A stretch of DNA of 64,000 nucleotides from Bradyrhizobium sp. WBOS07. GTDB lineage: Bacteria > Pseudomonadota > Alphaproteobacteria > Rhizobiales > Xanthobacteraceae. The stretch covers positions 558,001 through 622,000 of the forward strand of contig NZ_CP029008.1 of the NCBI RefSeq assembly GCF_024585165.1, in the 5' to 3' direction. Made by a program: the position numbers and the translations under genes. The notes beneath the pieces were generated by a model. That model had not been told where the DNA came from and made no database searches. It worked only from the letters and a program-made list of their open reading frames with translations. Shown piece by piece: positions 15,286 to 24,676 of this stretch (its first letter is position 1; each line of letters opens with the position of its first letter).

Positions 15286-17760
15286 TCACGTCCCGCGCGG
15301 CTTCGCCCGCCGGGTCGGCAGTGCATTGGCCGGGTCGTCGGGCCAGGGGTGGCGCGGGTAGCGGCCGCGCAGGTCGGAGCGCACCGCGCTGTAGCTGCCG
15401 CGCCAGAAGCCTGGGAGATCACGCGTCACCTGCACCGGGCGCTGTGCCGGCGACAGCAGCTCCAGCACCAGCGGCACCTTGCCGGCCGCGATCGAGGGAT
15501 GGGTGTTGAGGCCGAACAATTCCTGCAGCCGCACCGCGATGGTCGGCCCCTGCTCGGCTTCGTAGTCGATCGCGAGCACGCTCCCGGTAGGCGCCTCGAA
15601 ATGCGTCGGCGCCTCGCGGTCGAGCCGCGCCCGCATCTCCCAGGGCAGCAGCGCCATCAGCGCGTCCGAGAGGTCGCCCGGCGAAATGTCCTTGAGCGCG
15701 ATCTTGTCGTAGAGCGCCGGCACCAGCCAGTCGTCGCGCCGGGCGATCAGCCCGGCGTCGGACAGATCCGGCCAACTGTCGCCCTCGGCCTTGCGCAGGA
15801 ACATGACACGGTCGCGCCACTGCTTGGCGGCTTTCGACCACGGCAGCCGGTCGAGCCCCGCGGCGATCAACCCATCGGCAAGAATGCGGGCGGTGTCCTC
15901 GGATGGTGATACGGCAAGGGTCGCTTCCGACAGCGTGATCGCGTGCAGCACGCGCTTGCGCCGCGCCCGCAGCGCCATCGCGCCGCGGTCGAACGAGATC
16001 TCGTCGGCGGTCTCGATGTGCTCGGCAAAATGCCGCTCGATCTCGCCCTCGGTGATCTGCGCGGCCAGCAGGATCCGCCCGCTCGCCGCCGTGCCCGTCA
16101 TCTCGCCGATCGCGATATAGGGCGCGCGCGCGAGCGAGGAGGTCTGCTCGACGGACGCGCCGCGGCCGTTCGCCAGCACGAAGCTGCCATTGCCCCGGTT
16201 GCGCGCAACGCGGTCCGGGAAGGCATAGGCCAGCATCAAACCGGTCGAGAGCTCCTCCGGCGGCCCGGCCTTCTCGGAAGCCGCCACCTGCGAGGCCCAG
16301 CGCCGCGCGAGGTCGCGCGCGCTTGACGCGCGCGGCGAGCGATCGCGGCGGAACTGGTCGCGGCGATGCTCGAGATCGACGCTGTCGCCGCCAAGGCCGC
16401 GCTCGGTGATGATGGCCGCGATCTCGGCGGCGGCCTCGCCTTCGCCCGCACGGTGCGAATCCACGATCATCCGCGCCAGCCGCGGCGGCAGCGCCAGCGC
16501 GCGCAGGCTTTTTCCCTCCGCGGTGATGCGGCCATCGTCATCGAGCGCGTTGAGCTCGGTTAGCAGGCTCTTCGCTTCTTTCCACGCCGGCCCCGGCGGC
16601 GGATCGAGAAACGACAGCGCGGCAGGGTTGCTGACGCCCCATTGCGCGAGATCGAGCACCAGCGAGGACAGATCCGCGCTGAGGATTTCCGGCTGGGTGT
16701 AGGGCGCAAGCGAAGCCGTCTGCGGCTCGTCCCAGAGCCGGTAGCAGACACCGGGCTCGGTACGGCCGGCGCGACCGCGGCGCTGGTCCACCGCCGCGCG
16801 CGAGGCGCGCACGGTCTCGAGCCGCGTCAGGCCGATGTCAGGCTCGTAGCGCGGCACGCGGGCGAGCCCGGAATCGACCACGATGCGCACGCCCTCGATC
16901 GTCAGCGAGGTCTCCGCGATCGAGGTCGCCAGCACCACCTTGCGCGTGCCCTTGGGCGCCGGCGCGATGGCACGATCCTGCACGGCGGCGTCGAGCGCGC
17001 CGAACAGCGGCACGATCTCGATCGAGGCGTCCTGCACGCGCTCGCCGAGGAAATTCTGGGTGCGGCGGATTTCGGCGGCGCCCGGCAGGAAAGCCAGCAC
17101 CGAGCCGCTGTCGGCGCGCAGCGCGGATGCGATCGCGTCCGCCATTTGCCGCTCGATCGGCGCATCCGCCTTGCGGCCGAGATAGCGCGTCTCGACCGGA
17201 AAGGCGCGGCCCTCGCTCTCGACGATGGGCGCATCGCCCAGAAGCTTGGCCACGCGCGCACCGTCGAGCGTTGCCGACATCACGAGGATGCGCAAGTCTT
17301 CGCGCAGACCGGTTTGCGCATCGCGCGCCAGCGCGAGGCCCATGTCGGCGTCGAGCGAACGCTCATGGAATTCGTCGAACAGGATGGCGGCGACGCCGGA
17401 CAATTCAGGGTCGTCGAGGATCTGGCGGGTGAAGATGCCTTCGGTCACCACCTCGATGCGCGTGGCGCGCGAGATCTTCGAGCCGAAGCGGACGCGGTAG
17501 CCAACCGTCTCCCCGGCGCGCTCGCCCAGCGACTTGGCCATGCGGTCGGCGCTGGCGCGCGCCGCGATACGGCGCGGCTCCAGCACGATGATCTTCTTGC
17601 CCCTGGCCCAGGGCGCATCGAGCAAGGCCAGCGGCACGCGCGTGGTCTTGCCGGCCCCGGGCGGCGCCACCAGCACGGCGGCATTGTTAGCCTCCAGCGT
17701 GCGGGAGAGCTCGTCGAGCACGGCATCGATCGGCAGGGGCGTGTCAAAACTGCGGGGCAA
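15286..17760 (-). CDS. hrpB: ATP-dependent RNA helicase HrpB
   Basis: An 824-residue DEAH-family helicase. Motif I is APPGAGKTTRVPL (about residues 32-44), motif II is DEFHERS (about 129-135), motif III is SATLDG, and motif VI is QRRGRAGRTEPG. The HA2 and C-terminal HrpB-specific regions follow, ending DLRGRYPRHPWPDDP. Length fits HrpB. The start codon is TTG (17758-17760) giving MPRSFDTPLPIDAVLDELS, the usual N-terminus; no in-frame ATG lies nearby. The physiological RNA substrate of HrpB is not well established. The family A repeat lies between it and ugd. Confidence 0.93.
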   Translation of the reverse strand: MPRSFDTPLPIDAVLDELSRTLEANNAAVLVAPPGAGKTTRVPLALLDAPWARGKKIIVLEPRRIAARASADRMAKSLGERAGETVGYRVRFGSKISRATRIEVVTEGIFTRQILDDPELSGVAAILFDEFHERSLDADMGLALARDAQTGLREDLRILVMSATLDGARVAKLLGDAPIVESEGRAFPVETRYLGRKADAPIERQMADAIASALRADSGSVLAFLPGAAEIRRTQNFLGERVQDASIEIVPLFGALDAAVQDRAIAPAPKGTRKVVLATSIAETSLTIEGVRIVVDSGLARVPRYEPDIGLTRLETVRASRAAVDQRRGRAGRTEPGVCYRLWDEPQTASLAPYTQPEILSADLSSLVLDLAQWGVSNPAALSFLDPPPGPAWKEAKSLLTELNALDDDGRITAEGKSLRALALPPRLARMIVDSHRAGEGEAAAEIAAIITERGLGGDSVDLEHRRDQFRRDRSPRASSARDLARRWASQVAASEKAGPPEELSTGLMLAYAFPDRVARNRGNGSFVLANGRGASVEQTSSLARAPYIAIGEMTGTAASGRILLAAQITEGEIERHFAEHIETADEISFDRGAMALRARRKRVLHAITLSEATLAVSPSEDTARILADGLIAAGLDRLPWSKAAKQWRDRVMFLRKAEGDSWPDLSDAGLIARRDDWLVPALYDKIALKDISPGDLSDALMALLPWEMRARLDREAPTHFEAPTGSVLAIDYEAEQGPTIAVRLQELFGLNTHPSIAAGKVPLVLELLSPAQRPVQVTRDLPGFWRGSYSAVRSDLRGRYPRHPWPDDPANALPTRRAKPRGT

Positions 17761-17774
17761 GGCATCATCCCGTC

Positions 17775-17890
17775 GTCATGCCCGGGCAAAAGCGCGAAGC
17801 GCGTCTTCGCACAAAAGTGCCGGGCATCCACGTTCTTTCATCTGGCAGTGAACAAGACGTGGATGGCCGGGACAAGCCCGGCCATGACGG
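17775..17890. repeat. Palindromic intergenic repeat, family A copy 2
   Basis: The right arm is the reverse complement of the left arm of copy 1 (218-307), so the two copies are inverted. The left arm carries about 30 extra bases (aaaagcgcgaagcgcgtctt and following) that can form their own small hairpin. It lies between the ugd stop and the hrpB start. Confidence 0.8.
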
Positions 17891-17916
17891 CTTCGTTCAA
17901 AGAGAATGTATTGTGA

Positions 17917-19233
17917 TCAGCCCTGCACCGGCGGGCGGCCGACGCTCTCATAGACGAAGCCGGCGGCTTCCATGTCCTCGGGCCGGTAGATGTTGCGGAG
18001 GTCGACGACGACGGGCTGCGCCATCACGCTCTTCAGCCGGTCGAGATCGAGCGCGCGGAACTGGACCCATTCGGTGACGATGACGAGCGCATCGGCCCCT
18101 TGCGCGCAGGAATAGGCGTCCTCGCAATAGGTGATGTCCGGCAGCTCGCCCTTGGCCTGCTCCATGCCGACGGGATCGAACGCCTTGACCTTCGCGCCCA
18201 TGTCGATCAGGCCGGTGACCAGCGGGATCGACGGCGCATCGCGCATGTCGTCGGTGTCGGGCTTGAAGGTGAGGCCGAGCACGGCGACGGTCTTGCCGCG
18301 CAGATTGCCGCCGAGCGCCTGGCTCACCTTGCGTGCCATCGCGCGCTTGCGGTTTTCGTTCACCGCCAGCACGGATTCGACGATGCGCAAGGACACGTCA
18401 TAATCCTGCGCGATCTTGATCAGCGCCTTGGTGTCCTTGGGGAAGCAGGAACCGCCGAAGCCGGGACCGGCATGCAGGAACTTGGTGCCGATACGGTTGT
18501 CGAGGCCGATGCCGCGCGCGACCTCCTGCACGTTGGCGCCGGCCTTCTCGGAGAGATCGGCGATCTCGTTGATGAAGGTGATCTTGGTCGCCAGGAACGC
18601 GTTGGCGGCGTATTTGATCATCTCGGCGGTGCGGCGCGCCGTGAACATCAGCGGTGCCTGGTTCAGCGACAGCGGGCGATAGATATCGCCCATCACCTTG
18701 CGGCCGCGCTCGTCGGAGGTGCCGACCACGATACGGTCAGGAAACTTGAAGTCGCGGATCGCGGCGCCCTCGCGCAGGAACTCGGGGTTGGAGGCGACCA
18801 CGACGTCGGCGTTCGGATTGGTCTCGCGAATGATGCGCTCGACCTCGTCGCCGGTGCCGACCGGAACGGTCGACTTCGTCACCACGACGGTGAAGCCGGA
18901 AAGCGACTGCGCGATCTCTTTCGCGGCGGCGTAGACGTAGGACAGATCGGCGTGGCCATCGCCACGGCGCGAGGGCGTGCCGACCGCGATGAACACGGCA
19001 TCGGCGTCTGCGACCGGCTGCTTCAGGTCGGTGGTGAAGTCGAGCCGCTTGGCCTTGACGTTGGTCGCAACCAGCTCGTCGAGGCCGGGCTCGTAGATCG
19101 GGATCTCGCCGCGGTGGAGCGCCGCGATCTTCTTCTCGTCCCTGTCGACGCAGGTGACGTCGTGACCGAAATCGGCAAAGCAGGCGCCGGACACCAGTCC
19201 CACATAGCCCGTGCCGATCATCGCGATACGCAT
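17917..19233 (-). CDS. ugd: UDP-glucose 6-dehydrogenase
   Basis: A 438-residue NAD-dependent UDP-sugar dehydrogenase. The NAD-binding motif GTGYVGLVSG is at residues 8-17. The VVTKSTVPVGTGDEV loop is at about 118, and the catalytic Cys lies in GFGGSCFPKD (about residue 260). It oxidises UDP-glucose to UDP-glucuronate, a precursor of exopolysaccharide, lipopolysaccharide and capsule. ATG 19231-19233 gives the standard start MRIAMIGTGYVG; open frame upstream is not used. The gene stands alone, with a divergent acyltransferase gene 200 bases away that may also serve envelope polysaccharide. Confidence 0.96.
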   Translation of the reverse strand: MRIAMIGTGYVGLVSGACFADFGHDVTCVDRDEKKIAALHRGEIPIYEPGLDELVATNVKAKRLDFTTDLKQPVADADAVFIAVGTPSRRGDGHADLSYVYAAAKEIAQSLSGFTVVVTKSTVPVGTGDEVERIIRETNPNADVVVASNPEFLREGAAIRDFKFPDRIVVGTSDERGRKVMGDIYRPLSLNQAPLMFTARRTAEMIKYAANAFLATKITFINEIADLSEKAGANVQEVARGIGLDNRIGTKFLHAGPGFGGSCFPKDTKALIKIAQDYDVSLRIVESVLAVNENRKRAMARKVSQALGGNLRGKTVAVLGLTFKPDTDDMRDAPSIPLVTGLIDMGAKVKAFDPVGMEQAKGELPDITYCEDAYSCAQGADALVIVTEWVQFRALDLDRLKSVMAQPVVVDLRNIYRPEDMEAAGFVYESVGRPPVQG

Positions 19234-19435
19234 GAAAATCCCTGTTTTTAGATTGGTTAACGAAAATGTAACCCCGGCGCGGGGCGGTTTAGCATTTTCT
19301 CGCAGGGAAGGAACAGTCCGCAGCGAAAAAAGCGGCACGGGAAGTGAATCGGTAAAGAAGTGGGAAACCGTAGCGGCCCCACACTGACCCACCCCCGAAC
19401 AGGACGGGGCGGAACACGCCTCGAAAAGAGACACC

Positions 19436-20500
19436 ATGGCACCATCAGGCACAATCGCAGGCAGTGGAGGCGTTGCGGCCACGGCTGCCGCACGTGTCGA
19501 CTGGGTCGACTACGCCAAGGGCATCTGCATCATCATGGTCGTGATGATGCATTCGGTGCTGGGGGTCGAGCTCGCCGCCGGCGAGACCGGCTTCATGCAC
19601 GTGCTCGTAGCGTTCGCAAAACCGTTCCGGATGCCGGATTTCTTCCTGATCTCGGGCCTGTTCCTGGCGCTCGTGATCGACCGGGACTGGCGGACCTATC
19701 TCGACCGCAAGGTGGTGCATTTCGCCTATTTCTATGTCGTCTGGGTGACGATCCAGTTCGGCTTCAAGGCGCCCGGTTTCGCGGCGGAGACGGGCTGGCA
19801 CCACGTTGGCCTCTTGTATCTCGAATCCTTCGTCGAGCCGTTCGGCACGCTGTGGTTCATCTATCTGCTGCCGATCTTCTTCGTCGTCACAAAACTGACA
19901 CACAAGCTCCCGCCGCTGGCGATCTGGCTCGTCGCCGCCGCGCTCGAGACGGCCCGCATCACGACAGGCTGGACCGTCATCGACGAGTTCTGCGCCCGCT
20001 TCGTCTATTTCTATTCGGGTTATCTGTTCGCGCCTTACGTGTTCGCGCTCTCGGATCGCGCGCGGAAGCATCCGGCGCTCGCGCTCCTGGCGCTCGCGAC
20101 CTGGGCGCTTGCCAATGCCGGCCTCGTCGTGTCGGGGGCCAGCGAACGGAAACTGGTCTCGCTGGTGCTCGGCTTTGCCGGCGCTTGCGCCATCATCACG
20201 ACGGGCACGCTGCTCGCACGCGCGCAATGGATGAACGTCCTGCGCTTCTGCGGCGAGCATTCGATCGTGATCTATCTCGCCTTCTTCCTGCCGATGGCGG
20301 CGACCCGGACGCTGCTGCTGCGCACCGGCATCATCCCCGACATCGGCACGGTGTCGCTGGTCGTCACCGTCGCCGGCGTGCTCGGTGCGCTCGCGATCTG
20401 GCAGGTTGCGCTGCGCTTCAACGCGCGCTTCCTGTTCGAGCGACCGGCTGCGTTCTGGATCGCACCGAAGAAGGCGCCGGTGTTGCAGGCGGCGGAGTAG
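19436..20500 (+). CDS. Membrane acyltransferase, acyltransferase 3 family
   Basis: A 354-residue protein with about ten membrane segments. The N-terminal WVDYAKGICIIMVVMMHS motif (residues 23-40) carries the Asp and His typical of acyltransferase 3 (OafA/NodX-like) enzymes. RMPDFFLISGLFLALVI follows, with the FxMPxFFxISG-type motif. These proteins O-acetylate or succinylate polysaccharides at the inner membrane. The target here is unknown; proximity to ugd suggests a surface polysaccharide, which is inference. ATG 19436 follows AAAAGAGAC. A family B repeat lies just after the stop. Confidence 0.87.
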   Translation: MAPSGTIAGSGGVAATAAARVDWVDYAKGICIIMVVMMHSVLGVELAAGETGFMHVLVAFAKPFRMPDFFLISGLFLALVIDRDWRTYLDRKVVHFAYFYVVWVTIQFGFKAPGFAAETGWHHVGLLYLESFVEPFGTLWFIYLLPIFFVVTKLTHKLPPLAIWLVAAALETARITTGWTVIDEFCARFVYFYSGYLFAPYVFALSDRARKHPALALLALATWALANAGLVVSGASERKLVSLVLGFAGACAIITTGTLLARAQWMNVLRFCGEHSIVIYLAFFLPMAATRTLLLRTGIIPDIGTVSLVVTVAGVLGALAIWQVALRFNARFLFERPAAFWIAPKKAPVLQAAE

Positions 20501-20513
20501 CTGCGATCCCGCT

Positions 20514-20616
20514 GTCGTCGCCCGGCTCGACCGGGCGACCCAGTATTCCAGAGATAGCAATTATTGACCGATGCGCCGCGGCGTACTGGATTCCCCGCTT
20601 TCGCGGGGAATGACAG
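20514..20616. repeat. Palindromic intergenic repeat, family B copy 4
   Basis: The left hairpin (cgcccggctcgaccgggcg) resembles the right arm of copy 3, and the right hairpin is ttccccgctttcgcggggaa. The middle carries agtattccagaga and ccgcggcgtactgga. Relative to copy 3 the shared blocks show arm swapping. It lies between the acyltransferase stop and polA. Confidence 0.75.
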
Positions 20617-20694
20617 TGGGGATAGTGGCCGCACCGAGCCAAAAATCCCCCCCTCAAGGCTGTCAAAGCCCGCAAAAATTCATACATTGCGGCC

Positions 20695-23600
20695 ATGCCC
20701 AAGACATCGCCGAAGACCACCGCCAAAGCCGACACCAAGGTCACCTCCAAGGCCGCCGCCGAGACCAAGCCCGCTGCGCCAGCTGCTGCCAAGCCGGTTG
20801 CGGCCAAGGCCGCGGGCAAGGGCGACCACGTGTTCCTGGTCGACGGTTCCTCCTACATCTTCCGCGCCTACCACGCGCTGCCGCCGTTGAACCGCAAGTC
20901 CGACGGGCTGCAGGTCAACGCCGTGCTCGGCTTCTGCAACATGCTGTGGAAGCTGCTCCGCGAGATGCCCGAGGACAACCGGCCGACGCATCTGGCGATC
21001 ATCTTCGACAAGTCGGAGATCACGTTCCGCAACAAGATCTATCCCGAATACAAGGCGCACCGGCCGCCGGCGCCCGACGACCTGATCCCGCAATTCGCGC
21101 TGATCCGCGAGGCGGTGCGCGCCTTCGACCTGCCCTGCCTGGAACAGGCCGGCTTCGAGGCCGACGATCTCATCGCGACCTATGTGCGGCAGGCCTGCGA
21201 GCGCGGCGCCAGCGCCACCATCGTCTCCTCCGACAAGGACCTGATGCAGCTGGTGACCGATTGCGTCACCATGTACGACACCATGAAGGACCGCCGCATC
21301 GGCATCCCCGAGGTGATCGAGAAATTCGGCGTGCCCCCGAACAAGGTGGTGGAGGTGCAGGCGCTGGCCGGCGATTCCACCGACAACGTGCCCGGCGTGC
21401 CCGGCATCGGCGTCAAGACCGCGGCGCAGCTGATCACCGAATATGGCGATCTCGACCAATTGCTGTTCCGTGCCGGCGAGATCAAGCAGCCCAAGCGCCG
21501 CGAGGCGCTGCTCGAGAATGCGGAGAAGGCCCGCATCTCTCGGCAGCTCGTGCTGCTCGACGACAAGGTCGAGCTCGAGGTGCCGCTCGACGATCTCGCC
21601 GTCCACGAGCCGGACGCGCGCAAGCTGATCGCCTTCCTCAAGGCGATGGAGTTCACCACGCTGACGCGGCGCGTCGCCGAATATGCGCAGATCGATCCCG
21701 CCAATGTCGATGCCGACCCCGGCTATTCGAGCGGCGCCAGCGTGTTCACGCCGCTGCCGTCCTCGGACGTCGTGGCCGCACCGGGGACCGGCACACCGGC
21801 GCAAGCCGCTCCGAGCCGTCCCAACAAGTCGGCAAGCAAGGAGGACAAGGCTGCGAGCCCGAAGGGCGCGCCGATCTCGCTCGCCGCGGCGCGCGAGGAG
21901 GCGCTGCGCAAGCTCCCGGTCGATCGCAGCAAGTACCAGGCGATCAAGACGCTCAAAGAGCTGAACGCCTTCATCGCCCGCGTCCACAATGCCGGCCATG
22001 TCGCGATCGAGATCAAGGCCAACTCCATCGATCCGATGCAGGCCGATCTCTGCGGCATCGCGCTGGCGCTGGCGCCGAACGATGCCTGCTACGTGCCGCT
22101 GGCGCACAAGCAGTCCGGCGGCGGCGCCGGCCTGTTCGACGCGGGCCTTGCGCCCGACCAGGTCAAGCATGCGGATGCGATCGAGGCGCTGCGGCCGGTG
22201 CTGGAATCGGCAGGCATCCTCAAGATCGGCTTCGACGTCAAATTCAGTGCCGTGATGCTGGCGCAGCACGGCATCACCCTGCGCAACATCGACGATGCGC
22301 TCCTGATCTCCTACGTGCTCGATGCCGGCCGCGGCTCGCAAGCGCTGGAATCGCTGTCCGAGCGCTGGTTCGGTCATGCCATGATGAAGGAGAGCGAGCT
22401 GCTCGGCAGCGGCAAGGGCAAGATCACCTTCGATCAGGTGCCGATCGACAAGGCCGCCGCGCTGTCGGCCGAAGGCGCCGACGTCGCCTTGCGGCTCTGG
22501 CGCGTGCTGAAGCCGCGCCTCGTCGCCGAGCACATGACCACCGTCTACGAGACGCTGGAGCGCCCGCTAGTCTCGGTGCTCGCGCGCATGGAGCGGCGCG
22601 GCATCTCGATCGACCGCCAGGTGCTGTCGCGGCTGTCCGGCGACTTTGCCCAGACCGCCGCGCGCGTCGAGGCCGAGATCCAGGAGATCGCGGGCGAGCC
22701 GGTCAATGTCGGCAGCCCCAAGCAGATCGGCGACATCCTGTTCGGCAAGATGGGGCTACCCGGCGGCACCAAGACCAAGACCGGCGCGTGGTCGACCACC
22801 GCGCAAGTGCTGGACGAGCTCGCCGAGCAGGGCCACGACTTCCCGAAGAAGATTCTGGAATGGCGCCAGGTCTCGAAACTGAAATCGACCTACACCGACG
22901 CGCTGCCGACCTATGTCAATCCGCAGACCCATCGCGTGCACACGACCTACGCGCTGGCCGCGACCACGACGGGCCGGCTGTCCTCGAACGAGCCGAACCT
23001 GCAGAACATCCCTGTTCGCACCGAGGACGGCCGCAAGATCCGCCGCGCCTTCATCGCGACGCCCGGACACAAGCTGGTTTCCGCCGACTATTCGCAGATC
23101 GAGCTGCGGCTGCTCGCCGAGATCGCCGACATTCCCGTGCTGAAGCAGGCGTTCCGCGACGGCCTCGACATTCACGCCATGACGGCGTCGGAGATGTTCG
23201 GCGTGCCGATCAAGGGCATGCCGAGCGAAATCCGCCGCCGCGCCAAGGCGATCAATTTCGGCATCATCTACGGCATCTCGGCGTTCGGCCTCGCCAACCA
23301 GCTCGGCATCGCGCGCGAGGAAGCGTCGGCCTACATCAAGAAATATTTCGAGCGCTTCCCCGGCATCCGCGCCTACATGGACGAGACACGCGACTTCTGC
23401 CGCAGCCACGGCTACGTCACCACGCTGTTCGGCCGCAAATGCCATTACCCCGACATCAAGGCCTCCAACGCCTCGGTGCGCGCCTTCAACGAGCGCGCTG
23501 CGATCAACGCGCGGCTCCAGGGCACCGCCGCCGACATCATCCGCCGCGCCATGACGCGGGTCGAGGACGCGCTCGCCGCGAAGAAGCTGTCGGCACAGAT

Positions 23601-23772
23601 GCTCTTGCAGGTGCATGACGAGTTGATCTTCGAGGTGCCCGACGCCGAGGTCGAGGCGACGCTGCCGGTCGTGCAGCACGTGATGCAGGACGCGCCGTTC
23701 CCGGCGGTGCTGCTCTCGGTGCCGCTGCACGTGGATGCGCGCGCGGCGAGCAATTGGGACGAGGCGCATTGA
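20695..23772 (+). CDS. polA: DNA polymerase I with degenerate 3'-5' exonuclease domain
   Basis: A 1025-residue polymerase. A Lys/Ala/Pro-rich tail (1-42) leads into a 5' nuclease domain with FLVDGSSYIFRAYHALPP (from about 46), EADDLIATY and GDSTDNVPGVPGIGVKTA. The polymerase domain has motif A SADYSQIELRLLAE, motif B RRRAKAINFGIIYG and motif C QVHDELIFE, all intact. Aligned by eye with E. coli Pol I, the proofreading domain has lost its metal ligands: Asp355 and Glu357 are Glu439 and Lys441, Asp424 is Ser518, Tyr497 is Leu590 and Asp501 is Gly594. Nick translation should work, but proofreading is very unlikely. Confidence 0.97.
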   Translation: MPKTSPKTTAKADTKVTSKAAAETKPAAPAAAKPVAAKAAGKGDHVFLVDGSSYIFRAYHALPPLNRKSDGLQVNAVLGFCNMLWKLLREMPEDNRPTHLAIIFDKSEITFRNKIYPEYKAHRPPAPDDLIPQFALIREAVRAFDLPCLEQAGFEADDLIATYVRQACERGASATIVSSDKDLMQLVTDCVTMYDTMKDRRIGIPEVIEKFGVPPNKVVEVQALAGDSTDNVPGVPGIGVKTAAQLITEYGDLDQLLFRAGEIKQPKRREALLENAEKARISRQLVLLDDKVELEVPLDDLAVHEPDARKLIAFLKAMEFTTLTRRVAEYAQIDPANVDADPGYSSGASVFTPLPSSDVVAAPGTGTPAQAAPSRPNKSASKEDKAASPKGAPISLAAAREEALRKLPVDRSKYQAIKTLKELNAFIARVHNAGHVAIEIKANSIDPMQADLCGIALALAPNDACYVPLAHKQSGGGAGLFDAGLAPDQVKHADAIEALRPVLESAGILKIGFDVKFSAVMLAQHGITLRNIDDALLISYVLDAGRGSQALESLSERWFGHAMMKESELLGSGKGKITFDQVPIDKAAALSAEGADVALRLWRVLKPRLVAEHMTTVYETLERPLVSVLARMERRGISIDRQVLSRLSGDFAQTAARVEAEIQEIAGEPVNVGSPKQIGDILFGKMGLPGGTKTKTGAWSTTAQVLDELAEQGHDFPKKILEWRQVSKLKSTYTDALPTYVNPQTHRVHTTYALAATTTGRLSSNEPNLQNIPVRTEDGRKIRRAFIATPGHKLVSADYSQIELRLLAEIADIPVLKQAFRDGLDIHAMTASEMFGVPIKGMPSEIRRRAKAINFGIIYGISAFGLANQLGIAREEASAYIKKYFERFPGIRAYMDETRDFCRSHGYVTTLFGRKCHYPDIKASNASVRAFNERAAINARLQGTAADIIRRAMTRVEDALAAKKLSAQMLLQVHDELIFEVPDAEVEATLPVVQHVMQDAPFPAVLLSVPLHVDARAASNWDEAH

Positions 23773-23777
23773 GGCTG

Positions 23778-23932
23778 CGTTCCCCGGATGCTGCGCAGCG
23801 CGCCGCCCTTCGCGGCGTGATGCGCTGCTGAGCCGGGGTCCATGTCGTACCACTGGGTCCCGGCTCTGCGGCGCACCGTACCGGACGATGCTTCGCATCG
23901 CCGGGAACGCTGCGCCGCGCCCGGGACACGAG
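23778..23932. repeat. Intergenic repeat, family C copy 1
   Basis: A long imperfect palindrome with arms ctgcgcagcgcgcc and gctgcgccgcgcccggga. The centre contains agccggggtccatg and gggtcccggctctgcggcgc, followed by ggacgatgcttcgcatcgcc. It lies 5 bases after the polA stop. Four other copies lie at 24677, 26207, 27294 and 41513. Confidence 0.8.
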
Positions 23933-24018
23933 AGATCAATTGTCCTCCGTGCAATTGCGCGATGGCCGGGCACGCCCTCGCATATTAGAACCAGTGCGTC
24001 TCCCGCACCGGCCCCGCC

Positions 24019-24654
24019 ATGCCCCACACCTCCGCCCTGCTCGGCTTTGCCCTCGTCAGCCTCGGTCTCGTGCTGACGCCGGGACCGAACATGATCTACC
24101 TGATCTCGCGCTCGATCACGCAGGGGCCCGCGGCCGGCATCGTCTCGCTCGGCGGCGTCGCGCTCGGCTTCGTGTTCTACATGCTGTGCGCCGCGTTCGG
24201 CATCACCGCGCTGCTGCTCGCCATTCCCTTTGCCTATGACGCGCTGCGCTTTGCCGGTGCGGGTTATCTGCTCTGGCTCGCCTGGCAGGCGGTGAGACCG
24301 GGCGGGCGATCGCCGTTCCAGGTCCGGAAGCTCGCGATCGACAGCCCGCGCAGATTGTTCGCGATGGGCTTCGTCACCAACCTGCTCAATCCGAAGATCG
24401 CGATGCTGTATCTGGCGCTGCTGCCGCAATTCATCGATCGCGCCGCCGGCAGCGTGCTGACGCAGTCGATCATGCTGGGCGCGATCCAGATCGCGATCAG
24501 CGTCAGCGTCAATGCGATGATCGCGCTCGCGGCCGGCTCGATCGCGCTGTTCCTGGCGAACCGGCCGAGCTGGATGCTGGTGCAGCGCTGGCTGATGGGC
24601 ACCGTGCTGGCCGGGCTCGCGGTGCGGATGGCGGTGGAAGCGAAGAAGGTGTAG
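24019..24654 (+). CDS. LysE/RhtB family amino-acid exporter
   Basis: A 211-residue membrane protein with about six hydrophobic segments. The family signature is LTPGPNMIYLISRSITQG (about residues 19-36), and the second half carries GFVTNLLNPKIAMLYLALLPQFI, typical of RhtB/LysE translocators that export amino acids such as homoserine, threonine or lysine. The substrate cannot be deduced. It is flanked on both sides by family C repeats and has no obvious operon partner; no LysG-type regulator lies beside it. Confidence 0.9.
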   Translation: MPHTSALLGFALVSLGLVLTPGPNMIYLISRSITQGPAAGIVSLGGVALGFVFYMLCAAFGITALLLAIPFAYDALRFAGAGYLLWLAWQAVRPGGRSPFQVRKLAIDSPRRLFAMGFVTNLLNPKIAMLYLALLPQFIDRAAGSVLTQSIMLGAIQIAISVSVNAMIALAAGSIALFLANRPSWMLVQRWLMGTVLAGLAVRMAVEAKKV

Positions 24655-24676
24655 CCGACGCCGCCAGGCGCTCTCC

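Noticed and set aside
20571-23618. Very long open frame (over 1000 codons) overlapping polA in another frame
   Set aside because: It is Arg/Gly-rich low-complexity translation caused by GC-rich codons of polA; no motif and wrong composition for a protein.
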